Shown: positions 54,481-63,697, numbered from the stretch's first letter. The stretch: 64,000 nt of DNA from Nisaea denitrificans DSM 18348 (GCF_000426505.1 NZ_AUFM01000011.1:1-64000); one strand, 5' to 3'. The notes: generated from the letters alone by a model not told the origin. Translations and numbers: made by a program.

Positions 54481-55149
54481 TTATTTCGACGCGGCGGGAA
54501 GCTGCTCGCTCTCCGGCAAGGATTTGTTCAGGTAACCGGTGACGGCCTTATTCACGTCTTCTAGGTGCTTGGTGAAATAATGGTTGGCGTTTTTCACCAC
54601 GACATGGTCGATGACGATGCCCTTCTGGGCCGACAGTTTGTCCACCAGCTTTTTCACGGAATCCGGCGGGACAACATCGTCGGCATCGCCGTGTACCATG
54701 ATGCCCGAGGCAGGGCAGGGGGCGAGGAAGGTGAAATCGAACATGTTGGCCGGCGGGGCAATCGAGATGAAGCCGGTGATCTCCGGGCGGCGCATCAGAA
54801 GCTGCATGCCGATCCAGGCGCCGAAGGAAAAGCCGCCAACCCAGCAATAGGGCGCGTTAGGATTGTAGGTCTGCAGCCAGTCCAACGCCGAGGCGGCATC
54901 GCTGAGTTCGCCTTCGCCACGGTCGAACACACCCTGGCTTCGTCCGACTCCGCGGAAATTGAACCGCAAGGTCGAGAACCCGCGGTTCACGAAGTTCTGG
55001 AACATGGAATAAACGACTTTGTTATTCATGGTCCCGCCATGCTGCGGATGCGGATGCAACAGCAGGGCGATGGGAGCATTTTCTTTCTTGCTGTGGACGT
55101 AACGTCCCTCAAGGCGCCCCTCGGGACCATTCATAATGACTTCAGGCAT
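54481..55149 (-). CDS. Alpha/beta hydrolase (COG2945 type)
   Basis: A 222-residue alpha/beta hydrolase. The nucleophile elbow is GGFSFGAWIG, the oxyanion region LLHPHPQHGGTMNNKV, and the acid/His pair fits GDADDVVPPD and NANHYFTK. In many Alphaproteobacteria such a gene sits among the isc/suf genes next to iscR, and here it is divergent from iscR. The substrate is unknown. Confidence 0.9.
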   Translation of the reverse strand: MPEVIMNGPEGRLEGRYVHSKKENAPIALLLHPHPQHGGTMNNKVVYSMFQNFVNRGFSTLRFNFRGVGRSQGVFDRGEGELSDAASALDWLQTYNPNAPYCWVGGFSFGAWIGMQLLMRRPEITGFISIAPPANMFDFTFLAPCPASGIMVHGDADDVVPPDSVKKLVDKLSAQKGIVIDHVVVKNANHYFTKHLEDVNKAVTGYLNKSLPESEQLPAASK

Positions 55150-55382
55150 ACGATCCGTTCCTCAACCGCCGGTATTCCGGCTCACCCGATCCGGTCGGGC
55201 GGATAACTGCTGACTACTCTTGGCGAGCATATCAGGGTAATCCGTCTCTATCCCGGTTTACATTTATTGCGCATTAGCTGTAATCTCAATCTAACAGCAA
55301 GAGTCTGGCTTTAGCTTACTCGGGCTGTAAGATTCAAGTGTAGCATTGCAGCCCGTACGCGGATGCATAGGTCGATGCGCAC

Positions 55383-55486
55383 TGTGACCATAGAAAATAG
55401 GTCGCTATTTCGTAATTGAACGGACGGGACCTCCGTTCTGCTGCAACGTTCACCGTTTGTTGGGGCCTCGGTGAATTGTGACCATA
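55383..55486. promoter_or_regulatory. Direct repeats TGTGACCATA upstream of iscR
   Basis: TGTGACCATA occurs at 55383-55392 and again at 55477-55486. The first copy starts a GACC-N10-GGTC inverted repeat (55386-55403). A GAACGGA/TCCGTTC hairpin (55418-55438) lies between. They are good candidates for autoregulatory sites of the following Rrf2-type regulator. The rest of the 358-nt gap between the hydrolase and iscR shows no gene. Confidence 0.45.
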
Positions 55487-55507
55487 TCGGCACGGGGGTC
55501 GAATAAC

Positions 55508-55921
55508 GTGAAGTTCAGTACTAAAGGGCGCTACGCAGTCATGGCTGTCTGCGACCTGGCCCGACATGATGATGGTCGGCCGGTCTCTCTCGCCGAGATA
55601 GCCTCGAGACAAAAAATCTCAGTTTCATATCTTGAACAAATGTTCGCGCAGCTTCGCAAGGCCCGGTTCGTAAAGAGCGTACGGGGGCCGGGTGGCGGCT
55701 ACCTCCTCGCGATAGAGCCGGCGCAGATCAAGATCTCCGAAGTTATGACGGCGATTGAGCACCCGGTGCGGGGTAACCAGGACGACGATGGCATGTTTGC
55801 AACCCGGGGATGTTCGGACGATCCGACGAAGCCACTCTGGGAAGAAGTCGGGCGTCAGGTTCTCGGCTATCTGGACAAGGTGACCGTTGCGGATCTGATG
55901 ACGGGGCGCGTGCCCCACTGA
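55508..55921 (+). CDS. iscR: Rrf2-family regulator, IscR-like
   Basis: A 137-residue Rrf2 regulator. The winged helix (KFSTKGRYAVMAVCDLARHD; VSYLEQMFAQLRKARFVKSV; RGPGGGYLLA) matches IscR. Of the three cluster-binding Cys of the enterobacterial protein, only Cys 102 (ATRGCSDDP) remains in that loop; Cys 15 is in the helix domain. A single-Cys IscR is known in Rhodobacter sphaeroides. GTG 55508 is used. It is followed by a cysteine desulfurase, so iron-sulfur or iron control of the block is expected. Confidence 0.88.
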   Translation: MKFSTKGRYAVMAVCDLARHDDGRPVSLAEIASRQKISVSYLEQMFAQLRKARFVKSVRGPGGGYLLAIEPAQIKISEVMTAIEHPVRGNQDDDGMFATRGCSDDPTKPLWEEVGRQVLGYLDKVTVADLMTGRVPH

Positions 55922-55994
55922 CGCGCTCCCTCCTTGACGGTTTTGTCCCGCCTGCTTATCCCGGCTGAGCGATGGGCCGGGATTTGGGGCAACA

Positions 55995-57107
55995 ATGTCA
56001 GACAGAGTCTATGCGGACTACAATGCGACAGCGCCGCTAAGGGATGAAGCCCGCAGCGCGATGATCGGCGCGATGGATGCCGTTGGCAATCCATCCTCCG
56101 TTCACGGAGCGGGCCGGGAGGCCCGTGCGCTAATCGAGATGGCCCGCCGCCAGGTGGCCGGCCTGATCGGTGCGGCGCCGCAATCGGTCGTGTTCACCAG
56201 CGGCGGCACCGAAGCCTCCGCCCTGGCTCTCAAAGGCTGCGGGCGGTCCCGGATTATTACCAGCGCCATCGAACATGAAGCGGTCCTCGCGGCCGTACCG
56301 GAGGCTGTCCGATTGCCAGTGGATGCACAAGGCGTTCTTGACCTTGATGCCCTGCAAGCAGCGCTTTCAGGTGGCGGAGCGGACTGTCTCGTCTCTGTGC
56401 AATGGGCGAACAATGAAACCGGCGTGCTGCAGCCAATCGATCGAATTGCCGAAATAGCTCACGAACACGGAGCTCTTTTTCACAGCGATGCGGTGCAGGC
56501 TGCGGGCAAGATTCCCGTCGACATGAAAGCCGCCGGCGTCGATCTGCTGTCTCTGTCCGCTCACAAAATGGGCGGCCCGGCGGGTGTCGGTGCCCTGGTG
56601 GTGCGCGAGGGCCTGGACCTCAAGGCTGTTCAGTCCGGTGGCGGGCAGGAGAAGGGGCGTCGCTCGGGCACGGAGAACAAGATTGGTATTATCGGTTTCG
56701 GTGCTGCGGCTGAAGCCTCTCTCGCTGCGTTAGAGGATTGGTCGCGTGTCTCGGCTCTGCGCGACCGGTTCGATGCGGCTGTTCGGAAGGCCGGGAACGG
56801 CGCCCGGATCTTTTCGTCGGGAGCAGCGCGCCTGCCCAATACCAGTTGCGTGTCGATCAGCGGTGCCAGGGGGGAGACGCAGGTGATTGCGATGGACCTT
56901 GCCGGGATCGCCGTCAGCTCGGGCTCTGCCTGCTCGTCCGGTAAAGTCCGGCCCAGCCATGTGCTGGACGCCATGGACCCGGGCTCCCCGGATGCGGAGA
57001 CCGCAATTCGTGTTTCGATAGGATGGGAAACCACAGAAGAAGATATCGACAGGCTTGTCGCGGCGTGGTGCGATTTGTACAACCGTTCGTCAGCCGACCA
57101 ACAATAA
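55995..57107 (+). CDS. Cysteine desulfurase (NifS/IscS type)
   Basis: A 370-residue PLP enzyme that strips sulfur from cysteine as a persulfide. The PLP Lys 191 is in SAHKMGGPAGVGAL, and the catalytic Cys 313 lies in SSGSACSSGKVRP, the group I (NifS/IscS) loop. GGTE (VFTSGGTEASALAL) and WANNETGVLQP are also clear. It is shorter than IscS (about 404). It lies between iscR and a ferredoxin, and mnmA two genes on can use its sulfur for tRNA thiolation. Confidence 0.94.
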   Translation: MSDRVYADYNATAPLRDEARSAMIGAMDAVGNPSSVHGAGREARALIEMARRQVAGLIGAAPQSVVFTSGGTEASALALKGCGRSRIITSAIEHEAVLAAVPEAVRLPVDAQGVLDLDALQAALSGGGADCLVSVQWANNETGVLQPIDRIAEIAHEHGALFHSDAVQAAGKIPVDMKAAGVDLLSLSAHKMGGPAGVGALVVREGLDLKAVQSGGGQEKGRRSGTENKIGIIGFGAAAEASLAALEDWSRVSALRDRFDAAVRKAGNGARIFSSGAARLPNTSCVSISGARGETQVIAMDLAGIAVSSGSACSSGKVRPSHVLDAMDPGSPDAETAIRVSIGWETTEEDIDRLVAAWCDLYNRSSADQQ

Positions 57108-57142
57108 TCCGCTGGATAAGCGGATATCGAACGGAGAGTGAT

Positions 57143-57463
57143 TTGCCCCGTATGACATTCATCGGCCGTGACGGTACCCGTCAGGAAGTCGATGCACCGC
57201 TCGGATACACGCTGCTGCAGATCGCGCGCGAAAACGATGTCGATATCGAAGGTGCCTGCGAGGGATGTCTCGCCTGTGCGACCTGCCATGTCCACGTCGC
57301 TCCGGAATGGTATGAGAAGGTACCGGCGCCGAGTGATGACGAGGAAGACATGCTCGATCTTGCCTTCAATATTGTGGACACGTCCCGCCTCGGCTGTCAG
57401 ATCCGGATCACGGAAGAACTCGACGGTCTGGTCGTGACCTTGCCGCCGGACGGCACGGCGTGA
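57143..57463 (+). CDS. fdx: [2Fe-2S] ferredoxin, ISC/adrenodoxin type
   Basis: A 106-residue [2Fe-2S] ferredoxin. The cluster ligands are C-x5-C-x2-C in GACEGCLACATCHVHV and the last Cys in RLGCQIRI, the adrenodoxin/Fdx-type pattern. An extra Cys lies between the first two ligands (EGC). TTG 57143 is favoured since GGAG is six bases before it; the next in-frame ATG (57152) is too distant. Its stop overlaps the tenA start (GTGA). It probably delivers electrons to cluster assembly. Confidence 0.93.
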   Translation: MPRMTFIGRDGTRQEVDAPLGYTLLQIARENDVDIEGACEGCLACATCHVHVAPEWYEKVPAPSDDEEDMLDLAFNIVDTSRLGCQIRITEELDGLVVTLPPDGTA

Positions 57464-58146
57464 GCGAGACCCTTGTCCCTGAAGGCGGCTTCCTTGGCCG
57501 GCTGATCGCCTCCGCGCCGGATGCCTGGCAAGCCTATACCGCGCACCCCTTCGTCGTGGGCATGGCGGACGGCACATTGCCGGAAGCGGCGTTCAAGCAT
57601 TATCTGGGGCAGGATTACCTGTTCCTGATCCATTTTGCCCGGGCTTATGGCCTTGCTGTCTACAAGGCGGATCGGCTTGAGGACATGCGCGCAGCCTCCG
57701 CCGTCATCTCCGGTATTCTCGATGTGGAGATGGACCTGCATGTAAAATATTGCGCCGGGTGGGGGCTGACCGAGGCGGAGATGGCCGCACTGCCGGAAGA
57801 CCCGGCCTGTATGGCCTATACACGCTACGTGCTGGAGCGCGGCATGGCGGGTGACATGCTCGACCTGCATGTGGCGCTGGCGCCCTGCGTGGTTGGCTAT
57901 GGCGTGATCGGTGCTCAACTTGCGGCAGACCCGGCGACAAAGCGGGACGGCAATCCCTATCTCGCCTGGATCGAGATGTATGCGGGCGAGGAATATCAGG
58001 ATGTCGCGCGCGGTGCTGCGGCGCATCTCGACGCGCTCGCGGCTCGGCGCGGCGGGGAAGACCGGTTCGCTGAACTTGCCAAAACCTTCGAGGCGGCAAC
58101 CGTGCTGGAGCGGGATTTCTGGCAGATGGGACTGAATGCCGTCTGA
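57460..58146 (+). CDS. tenA: TenA-family thiaminase II/aminopyrimidine hydrolase
   Basis: A 228-residue TenA-like all-helical protein. The catalytic Cys 143 is in [14 protein letters not shown], and the C-terminal acid is in [31 protein letters not shown] is the pyrimidine pocket helix. TenA salvages base-degraded thiamine. GTG 57460 is inside the ferredoxin stop, so the two are translationally coupled. It is the odd member of an otherwise sulfur/iron-sulfur group. Confidence 0.92.
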   Translation: MSETLVPEGGFLGRLIASAPDAWQAYTAHPFVVGMADGTLPEAAFKHYLGQDYLFLIHFARAYGLAVYKADRLEDMRAASAVISGILDVEMDLHVKYCAGWGLTEAEMAALPEDPACMAYTRYVLERGMAGDMLDLHVALAPCVVGYGVIGAQLAADPATKRDGNPYLAWIEMYAGEEYQDVARGAAAHLDALAARRGGEDRFAELAKTFEAATVLERDFWQMGLNAV

Positions 58147-58174
58147 TCGAAACACAGCCATGCGCTGAGTTTTC

Positions 58175-58202
58175 TTGTTTCCGCCGCCGCTTTTCCTATA
58201 TT
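58175..58202 (+). promoter_or_regulatory. Candidate sigma-70 promoter of mnmA
   Basis: TTGTTT and TATATT are 16 nt apart. The expected start of transcription is only a few bases before the mnmA ATG, and no ribosome site is present, so the message may be nearly leaderless. Confidence 0.5.
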
Positions 58203-58211
58203 GCGCCCATT

Positions 58212-59387
58212 ATGACAGCACACACGCTCAACTCGCTCGGCATTGCCAAGGCCCCGAAGGACACGCGGGTCGTCGTCGCCATGTCCGGCGGTGTCGACAG
58301 CTCCGTGACCGCGGCGCTGATGGCTGAGCAGGGTTACGATGTCGTCGGCATCACACTGCAGCTCTATGACCACGGTGCGGCTCTGGCCAAGAAAGGCGCC
58401 TGCTGTGCTGGGCTCGATATCCATGATGCGCGCAATGTCGCTGATGCTCTGGGCTTCCCACACTATGTGCTCGATTACGAGAGCCGGTTCCGCCAGGAAG
58501 TGATCGACGATTTTGCCGACAGCTATCTGCGTGGCGAGACTCCGATCCCCTGCGTGCGCTGCAATCAGACCGTAAAGTTTCGCGACTTGCTGGCGACCGC
58601 ACGGGAGTTGCAGGCCGATGTGCTCTGCACCGGTCATTATGTGCGCCGGATCGAGGGAGAGAACGGGGCGGAACTGCACCGCGCCATCGATCCGCAGAAG
58701 GATCAGAGCTATTTCCTGTTCGCCACCACGCGAGAGCAGCTCGACTTTCTGCGCTTCCCGCTCGGCGGCATGGAAAAAGAGGAAACCCGCGAGCATGCGC
58801 GCAGGTTCGGCCTTGCCATCGCGGACAAGCCGGACAGTCAGGATATCTGCTTCGTGCCTAACGGGCGCTATGCCGAACTGGTCGAGAAGCTGCGCCCCGG
58901 CGCGGCCGAACCGGGCGAGATCGTGCATCTCGACGGCACCGTTCTCGGGCGCCACAAGGGCATCATTCACTACACGATCGGTCAGCGGAAAGGCCTCGGT
59001 ATTGGTGGCCGCCGCGACGAGGACGGCAATCCGGACACAGACGCGCTCTATGTGGTCCGGCTCGATCCGGCGGCAAGCAAGGTGGTGGTCGGCCCGCGTG
59101 AGGCGCTGGGCCGCGAGATCGTCTATGTGGACCAGCTGAACTGGCTCGGCGATGCCCTGCCGGGAGAGGCCGGCATACCGATCGAGGTGAAGCTGCGCTC
59201 CGCTACCCGCCCGGCAACGGCGCGGATCTATTCGGACAGCGAAGGACGGGGCCGCATTCTGCTCGATACGCCACAGCATGGTATCGCGCGGGGACAGGCC
59301 GCTGTCTTCTACACGCCGGGCGAATCGACACGCGTACTCGGTGGCGGCTGGATTACCGGCACCGAAGAGAGTGCCGCCGCAGCCTGA
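58212..59387 (+). CDS. mnmA: tRNA-specific 2-thiouridylase MnmA
   Basis: A 391-residue MnmA that makes 2-thiouridine at wobble position 34 of tRNA. The PP-loop is [16 protein letters not shown], the catalytic CVRC-type Cys is in [12 protein letters not shown], and the second Cys in [22 protein letters not shown] and [11 protein letters not shown] are also typical. It uses sulfur from a cysteine desulfurase such as the one three genes upstream, which explains the linkage. Confidence 0.96.
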   Translation: MTAHTLNSLGIAKAPKDTRVVVAMSGGVDSSVTAALMAEQGYDVVGITLQLYDHGAALAKKGACCAGLDIHDARNVADALGFPHYVLDYESRFRQEVIDDFADSYLRGETPIPCVRCNQTVKFRDLLATARELQADVLCTGHYVRRIEGENGAELHRAIDPQKDQSYFLFATTREQLDFLRFPLGGMEKEETREHARRFGLAIADKPDSQDICFVPNGRYAELVEKLRPGAAEPGEIVHLDGTVLGRHKGIIHYTIGQRKGLGIGGRRDEDGNPDTDALYVVRLDPAASKVVVGPREALGREIVYVDQLNWLGDALPGEAGIPIEVKLRSATRPATARIYSDSEGRGRILLDTPQHGIARGQAAVFYTPGESTRVLGGGWITGTEESAAAA

Positions 59388-59411
59388 CCCCCGTCAGAAG
59401 CCCGAAGAGCA

Positions 59412-59993
59412 TCAGCTCAGGAATTTGATCAGCGCGAAACCGCCGACCAGAAGCAGGAAGCCGGCGGTGGTCCAGAGCCCGAGATTTTTCTCGATGGTCT
59501 TCTGCACGGCCGGCCCGAATTTCCAGCACAACGCGGCGACGAGATAGAACCGGATGCCCCGGGCCAGCACCGAGGCGATGACGAAGACCGCAAGATCGAG
59601 ATGGGCCACGCCGCTGGCGATGGTGATCACCTTGTACGGAAACGGCGTGATCCCGGCACCGAACACGATCCAGGCGCCCCATTCATTATACTGATCGGTG
59701 AAGGAAGCGAATTTCTCCGCATAGCCGTAGAATTCGAGCAATGGCAGGCCGATAGCCTCGTAAAGCAAGGCTCCGATAGCATAGCCCAGCAGGCCGCCGA
59801 GGACGGAAGCGATGGTGCAGATGCCCGCCGCGCGCCAGGCATTGCGCCGGTCGGCCAGAACCATCGGGATCAGCATGGTGTCCGGCGGGATCGGGAAGAC
59901 CGAGCTTTCGATGAAGGAAATCAGCGCCAGCCAGTAATTTGCCCGTTTGTGCGCGGCGGCCCGCATCAATCGCTCGTAGGTCGCTTGCAGCAT
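59412..59993 (-). CDS. YqaA/DedA-family membrane protein
   Basis: A 193-residue inner-membrane protein of the VTT/SNARE-associated (DedA) superfamily. FIESSVFPIPPDTMLIPMVL is the re-entrant helix with the FPxP motif, and GAGITPFPYKVITIASGVAH is the second. Four to five hydrophobic segments are seen. YqaA-like proteins are thought to move lipids or keep membrane charge balanced. The function is unproven. It converges on mnmA. Confidence 0.9.
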   Translation of the reverse strand: MLQATYERLMRAAAHKRANYWLALISFIESSVFPIPPDTMLIPMVLADRRNAWRAAGICTIASVLGGLLGYAIGALLYEAIGLPLLEFYGYAEKFASFTDQYNEWGAWIVFGAGITPFPYKVITIASGVAHLDLAVFVIASVLARGIRFYLVAALCWKFGPAVQKTIEKNLGLWTTAGFLLLVGGFALIKFLS

Positions 59994-60137
59994 GCTGTCA
60001 GATGTCCCGGAAATCGGGCCGGGTTCCTTCCGGCGCGACGAACGATTTAGCAGTCGTTACGGTTGCCGTGCAAGTTGCCGGTTGCGGATTGACCGGCCCC
60101 TGCTTTTGGCTATTATGCGCGCTCCTCGCCAAGCGGG

Positions 60138-60224
60138 GCCCCTGTGGCGGAATCGGTAGACGCGGCAGATTCAAAATCTGTTTCCGGCAACGGAGTGGGA
60201 GTTCGAGTCTCCCCGGGGGCACCA
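60138..60224 (+). tRNA. tRNA-Leu(CAA)
   Basis: An 87-nt class II tRNA with encoded CCA and a long variable arm (TTTCCGGCAACGGA). The acceptor stem is GCCCCTG/CGGGGGC and the anticodon loop TTCAAAA gives CAA, reading TTG codons. It stands alone between two minus-strand genes. Confidence 0.96.
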
Positions 60225-60261
60225 TTTCATATCAAACAGTGCTTTCCCTCTGGCTGGATTT

Positions 60262-60498
60262 TTAATCGGCGCAGGCGATTGTAGCCGGGTTAATGCCGGT
60301 ATTGCGCCGGGCACAGACCATGGCCCGATAGACGCGCGCGAACAAAGGCTCCAACTCGTTGCGGGCCTCGTCGAAGCCGGACCATTCCTCGAGCGCGGCC
60401 CAGATCATTTCCGCGGTGACCTCGATATCGGTAACGGCCGCCCGGTCGTGTCCTGGCGGACACGCCGGTGCGGCGATTTCATTCTCGATTTTATGCAT
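60262..60498 (-). CDS. Small unknown acidic protein
   Basis: I do not recognise this 78-residue protein. It is acidic and helical (EVTAEMIWAALEEWSGFDEA, RNELEPLFARVYRAMVCARR) with no signal or membrane segment. It begins 18 nt after the MipA-like stop in the same direction, so it may share its transcript. The coding call rests on codon pattern and composition, with no strong ribosome site visible. Confidence 0.58.
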   Translation of the reverse strand: MHKIENEIAAPACPPGHDRAAVTDIEVTAEMIWAALEEWSGFDEARNELEPLFARVYRAMVCARRNTGINPATIACAD

Positions 60499-60516
60499 GT
60501 CTCGCTTTCACCAGGA

Positions 60517-61341
60517 CTAGAAGCGATAGCCGACGAAAAGTCCGGTCATGAACGCATCCGCAGAACCTTGTTCATCCACGATCGGGCTGTCGGCGGCATC
60601 GCCAATGAGGCGGCTGTATCCGACCATTCCGGTGACGTTCCAGTTCTCGGTCACTGCGTAACTGACACCGAGGGAAAGGCTGACATCCTTGAAGCCAGCT
60701 TCGGCGCTGTACTCCCGGTAGCCACTGCGGAGCGACTGGCCTGCGTCGATCCCGAAGAAAGATTGGGTGTAGTCCTCGTCCGCCCAGGTCGTCGCGATTC
60801 CAGCTTGCATGGACCAGCTGTCGTTGAAACGGTGCCTGTATCCGCCTTCAAGCTCGACGGTCATGCCTTCATGCCCGTCGCCGACATCCTGGAACGCCTT
60901 TATTCCGGCCGAGTACGGGCCGTTGTCATAGCTGATGAAGCCGCCAACCTCCGCGGAACCGTCGACACTGCCAAGCCCTTTCAGCGCATCATTGTCATCG
61001 TCGTCCCGTCCCATCTGGTAGCGCAGCAGAGGGCCGATCTTGAGCTGGTCGCCCGGCCGGGGACCGTCCCAGATGAACAGGTTGGCGCCAAGCGACGGCC
61101 CATCCAGAAAGATGCGGTCCTTGTAGCTGATATTGACCAGAGGCAGTGGGCTCACCTCGTAGTCGTCGCTGCCTTCATAGTCGGGTTTGACCATGGCGCT
61201 GGCGCCGATCTGGATCTCCCAGTCGGATGCGGGTTCCTCCGCCAGGACACTGCAGGAGCCGCCCAATACCGCCAAGCCGCTGACCATCAGGATCTGGGCT
61301 GTCAGGCGGGCGCCGACCGCTTTAGTAATATGCCATCTCAT
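60517..61341 (-). CDS. MipA/OmpV-family outer-membrane protein
   Basis: A 274-residue outer-membrane beta-barrel of the MipA/OmpV family. The leader (about 1-34, QILMVSGLAVLGGSCSVLAE) contains GSC, so signal peptidase I or II could apply. The barrel starts WEIQIGASAMVKPDYEGSDD, the family hallmark, with YEVSPLPLVNISYKDRIFLD, and ends in Phe (GLFVGYRF). ATG 61341 follows a GGA. MipA proteins are linked to cell-wall enzymes or drug sensitivity. It is divergent from a two-component pair that may control it. Confidence 0.91.
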   Translation of the reverse strand: MRWHITKAVGARLTAQILMVSGLAVLGGSCSVLAEEPASDWEIQIGASAMVKPDYEGSDDYEVSPLPLVNISYKDRIFLDGPSLGANLFIWDGPRPGDQLKIGPLLRYQMGRDDDDNDALKGLGSVDGSAEVGGFISYDNGPYSAGIKAFQDVGDGHEGMTVELEGGYRHRFNDSWSMQAGIATTWADEDYTQSFFGIDAGQSLRSGYREYSAEAGFKDVSLSLGVSYAVTENWNVTGMVGYSRLIGDAADSPIVDEQGSADAFMTGLFVGYRF

Positions 61342-61496
61342 GTCGAAAATCCGTTCGCTGGGTGTGTCGCGCAGAAAACCTACGCAAGGCACCGCCGGAA
61401 CGTGTGTCGGCCCCGTATCAATGTGTTTCAGAATGTTGCAGTGCGATCCTGATGGGAGAGGAATGGGCTAGTGTCTCAAACAGACGGAGAGACCGA

Positions 61497-62258
61497 TTGA
61501 TTCAGAGCAGCAACCCCCAGGGCGGCGGGACACATGTCCTTGTCGTCGATGATGATCAGCGCATCCGCACGATGCTGGCGCGATTCCTGGTCGATCACGG
61601 GCTCCGCGTCAGTCAGGCGCGTAACGGGGTGGAAATGTTTGAGGTGAGCGCCAACGCGCGGATCGACATGATCATTCTCGATATCATGATGCCGGGAGAA
61701 GACGGTCTGTCTCTTTGCCGCCGGATGCGGGCGGAAAGTGCGGTGCCGATTATCTTGCTGACCGCGATGAACGCCGACACCGACCGCATCATCGGGCTGG
61801 AAATTGGCGCCGACGATTACGTGGTGAAACCATTCAATCCGCGCGAGCTGCTGGCTCGTATCCGCGCCGTTACCCGACGGATGATGGCGGGTAGTACCAT
61901 TCCGCAACATCGCGGGAGCGCGACTTACGAGTTCGAGGGCTGGGTGCTGGACGCCAATCGCCGGACGCTGGTTTCACCCGGCGGTGCGTTAACGGACCTC
62001 ACGAGTGGCGAGTTTGATTTGCTGTTGGCCTTCCTTGAGCATCCGCAGCGTGCATTGAACCGCGACCAGCTTCTCGATCTTGCACACGGCAGGTCTAGTC
62101 AGGCTTACGACCGCAGTATCGACGTCCAGATCAGCCGGCTTCGCCGCAAGATCGAGGCGAACCCGCAGAGCCCTGTCTTCATCAAGACGGTTCGCAACGA
62201 GGGGTATTTTTTCACCGCTACAGTCACAGCCTCACCCATGGCCGGGGATGAGCGATAG
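61497..62258 (+). CDS. OmpR-family two-component response regulator
   Basis: A 253-residue OmpR-type regulator. Receiver: acidic pocket VVDDD (17-20), phospho-acceptor Asp 62 (IILDIMMPGEDG) and Lys 111 (VVKPFNPREL). The winged-helix output domain occupies about 150-245 (RSIDVQISRLRRKIEANPQS). TTG 61497 has GGAG seven bases before it; an in-frame ATG 45 bases upstream lacks a ribosome site. The sensor kinase gene follows after 23 nt, and a MipA porin gene is divergent. Confidence 0.92.
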   Translation: MIQSSNPQGGGTHVLVVDDDQRIRTMLARFLVDHGLRVSQARNGVEMFEVSANARIDMIILDIMMPGEDGLSLCRRMRAESAVPIILLTAMNADTDRIIGLEIGADDYVVKPFNPRELLARIRAVTRRMMAGSTIPQHRGSATYEFEGWVLDANRRTLVSPGGALTDLTSGEFDLLLAFLEHPQRALNRDQLLDLAHGRSSQAYDRSIDVQISRLRRKIEANPQSPVFIKTVRNEGYFFTATVTASPMAGDER

Positions 62259-62281
62259 CCAATCAAGAAGAGAGCCACCCT

Positions 62282-63697
62282 ATGCGTATACCTTTCTGGT
62301 CCCGCCTGCGCCTTGCCCCGCGGATCGCCATTGTCATCGTCCTCACGCTGGTCGCGACAACGGCAACGGACAAGATTATGGGCATGGTGATCGGCATGCC
62401 CGACGTCCTGTTTTTTGAGAAGACCTGGCTGGTCGATACAGTGGCCGAAACGGTGCAACGCGCCGAGCAAACCGATGGGGACGAGTGGGTTGTGGTACGG
62501 GAGACCCTGCCGGCAGCCCAATGGCTTGATTTCGTGGAGACTGTCGAGCCGTCGATAACCAATCAATGGGAGCAGGATGCATTCGGAATCTTCCGGGAAG
62601 ATCTGGCCCGGCGTCTTGGTGTCCCGGTTGATGATGTGCTTGTGCGGACAGTTGATACTGAGGGACCCGAGCGCGCCCTGACACCGATCGTGATCATACT
62701 CGAGAGCATTCCGATGTTGATCACCAATCTGATAGACGACAATATCGACAAGATGGTCGTCGAGCATATGCGGATCGCTGTCCGGCTTTCGTCTGGTGGC
62801 TGGCTCACGATCTCACCCAAGAGCGACGGGCTGGAAGCTGCCCGCTTCGTCCGTAACCTGCTGGTGCCGATCGCGGCCATTCTGCTGATTTGCGGCCTGT
62901 CGATTTGGGTGGCGCGCAGCATTGCGCGGCCGTTGACCGATCTCTCCGCCGCTGCGGAACGTCTTGGCCGGGATCGCGAGCCGACGCTGCTCGGCAATTA
63001 CGGAAGCCCCGAGCTGGAGGCGATCGCGGACTCTTTCAACGAGATGCAGCATGAACTGAAGCGTTTCGTCGACGACCGCCTTCAGATGGTCGCCGCCATT
63101 TCGCACGATCTGCGAACACCGCTGACGCGGCTCCGGCTTTTCGCGGAGTATCTTCCGGATCAAGAGCAACGGCGCATGGTATTGGCCGATATCGGTGACA
63201 TGGAAGCAATCGTCAGCTCGACAATGACCTTCGCAAGCCATCAGCTCAACAAAGAGCGGACTGGTACGGTCGACCTGGCCTCGCTCCTGATCAGTATCTG
63301 CGACACGGCATCCGATGCCGGCGGCACGGTTACGTATGACGGACCGGACCATGCACCCGTTTCCTGTCAGCCGGTGGCCATTCGCCGTGCTTTTACAAAC
63401 CTGATCGACAACGGGTGTAAATACGCGACTTCAGTGCGTGTGACGCTCAGTGTTACCGCTGAATTGGTTCGAGTGACGGTGTCGGACGATGGGCCGGGTA
63501 TTCCCGCTGAACAGGTCGAAGCTGCTCTCCGTCCCTTTGTCCGGCTGGAGGCTTCGCGCAACCGCGATACCGGAGGCAGTGGCCTCGGCCTCACCATCGC
63601 CGATGAGGTTGTTCGTGCTCACTCCGGGATGTTGACCTTTGCGCCGGTAGCACCGCACGGCCTGGAGGTCACTGTGACGTTGCCTCGGCTTTCTTAG
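62282..63697 (+). CDS. EnvZ-type sensor histidine kinase
   Basis: A 471-residue inner-membrane sensor kinase. TM1 is about residues 12-28, a periplasmic loop of roughly 160 residues follows, TM2 is about 190-211 (LLVPIAAILLICGLSIWVAR), then HAMP. The H-box AAISHDLRTPLTRLR has His 275, with N-box NLIDNGCKYA, G1 DDGPGIP and G2 GGSGLGLTIA. It pairs with the OmpR-type regulator immediately upstream. The stimulus is unknown. Confidence 0.94.
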   Translation: MRIPFWSRLRLAPRIAIVIVLTLVATTATDKIMGMVIGMPDVLFFEKTWLVDTVAETVQRAEQTDGDEWVVVRETLPAAQWLDFVETVEPSITNQWEQDAFGIFREDLARRLGVPVDDVLVRTVDTEGPERALTPIVIILESIPMLITNLIDDNIDKMVVEHMRIAVRLSSGGWLTISPKSDGLEAARFVRNLLVPIAAILLICGLSIWVARSIARPLTDLSAAAERLGRDREPTLLGNYGSPELEAIADSFNEMQHELKRFVDDRLQMVAAISHDLRTPLTRLRLFAEYLPDQEQRRMVLADIGDMEAIVSSTMTFASHQLNKERTGTVDLASLLISICDTASDAGGTVTYDGPDHAPVSCQPVAIRRAFTNLIDNGCKYATSVRVTLSVTAELVRVTVSDDGPGIPAEQVEAALRPFVRLEASRNRDTGGSGLGLTIADEVVRAHSGMLTFAPVAPHGLEVTVTLPRLS

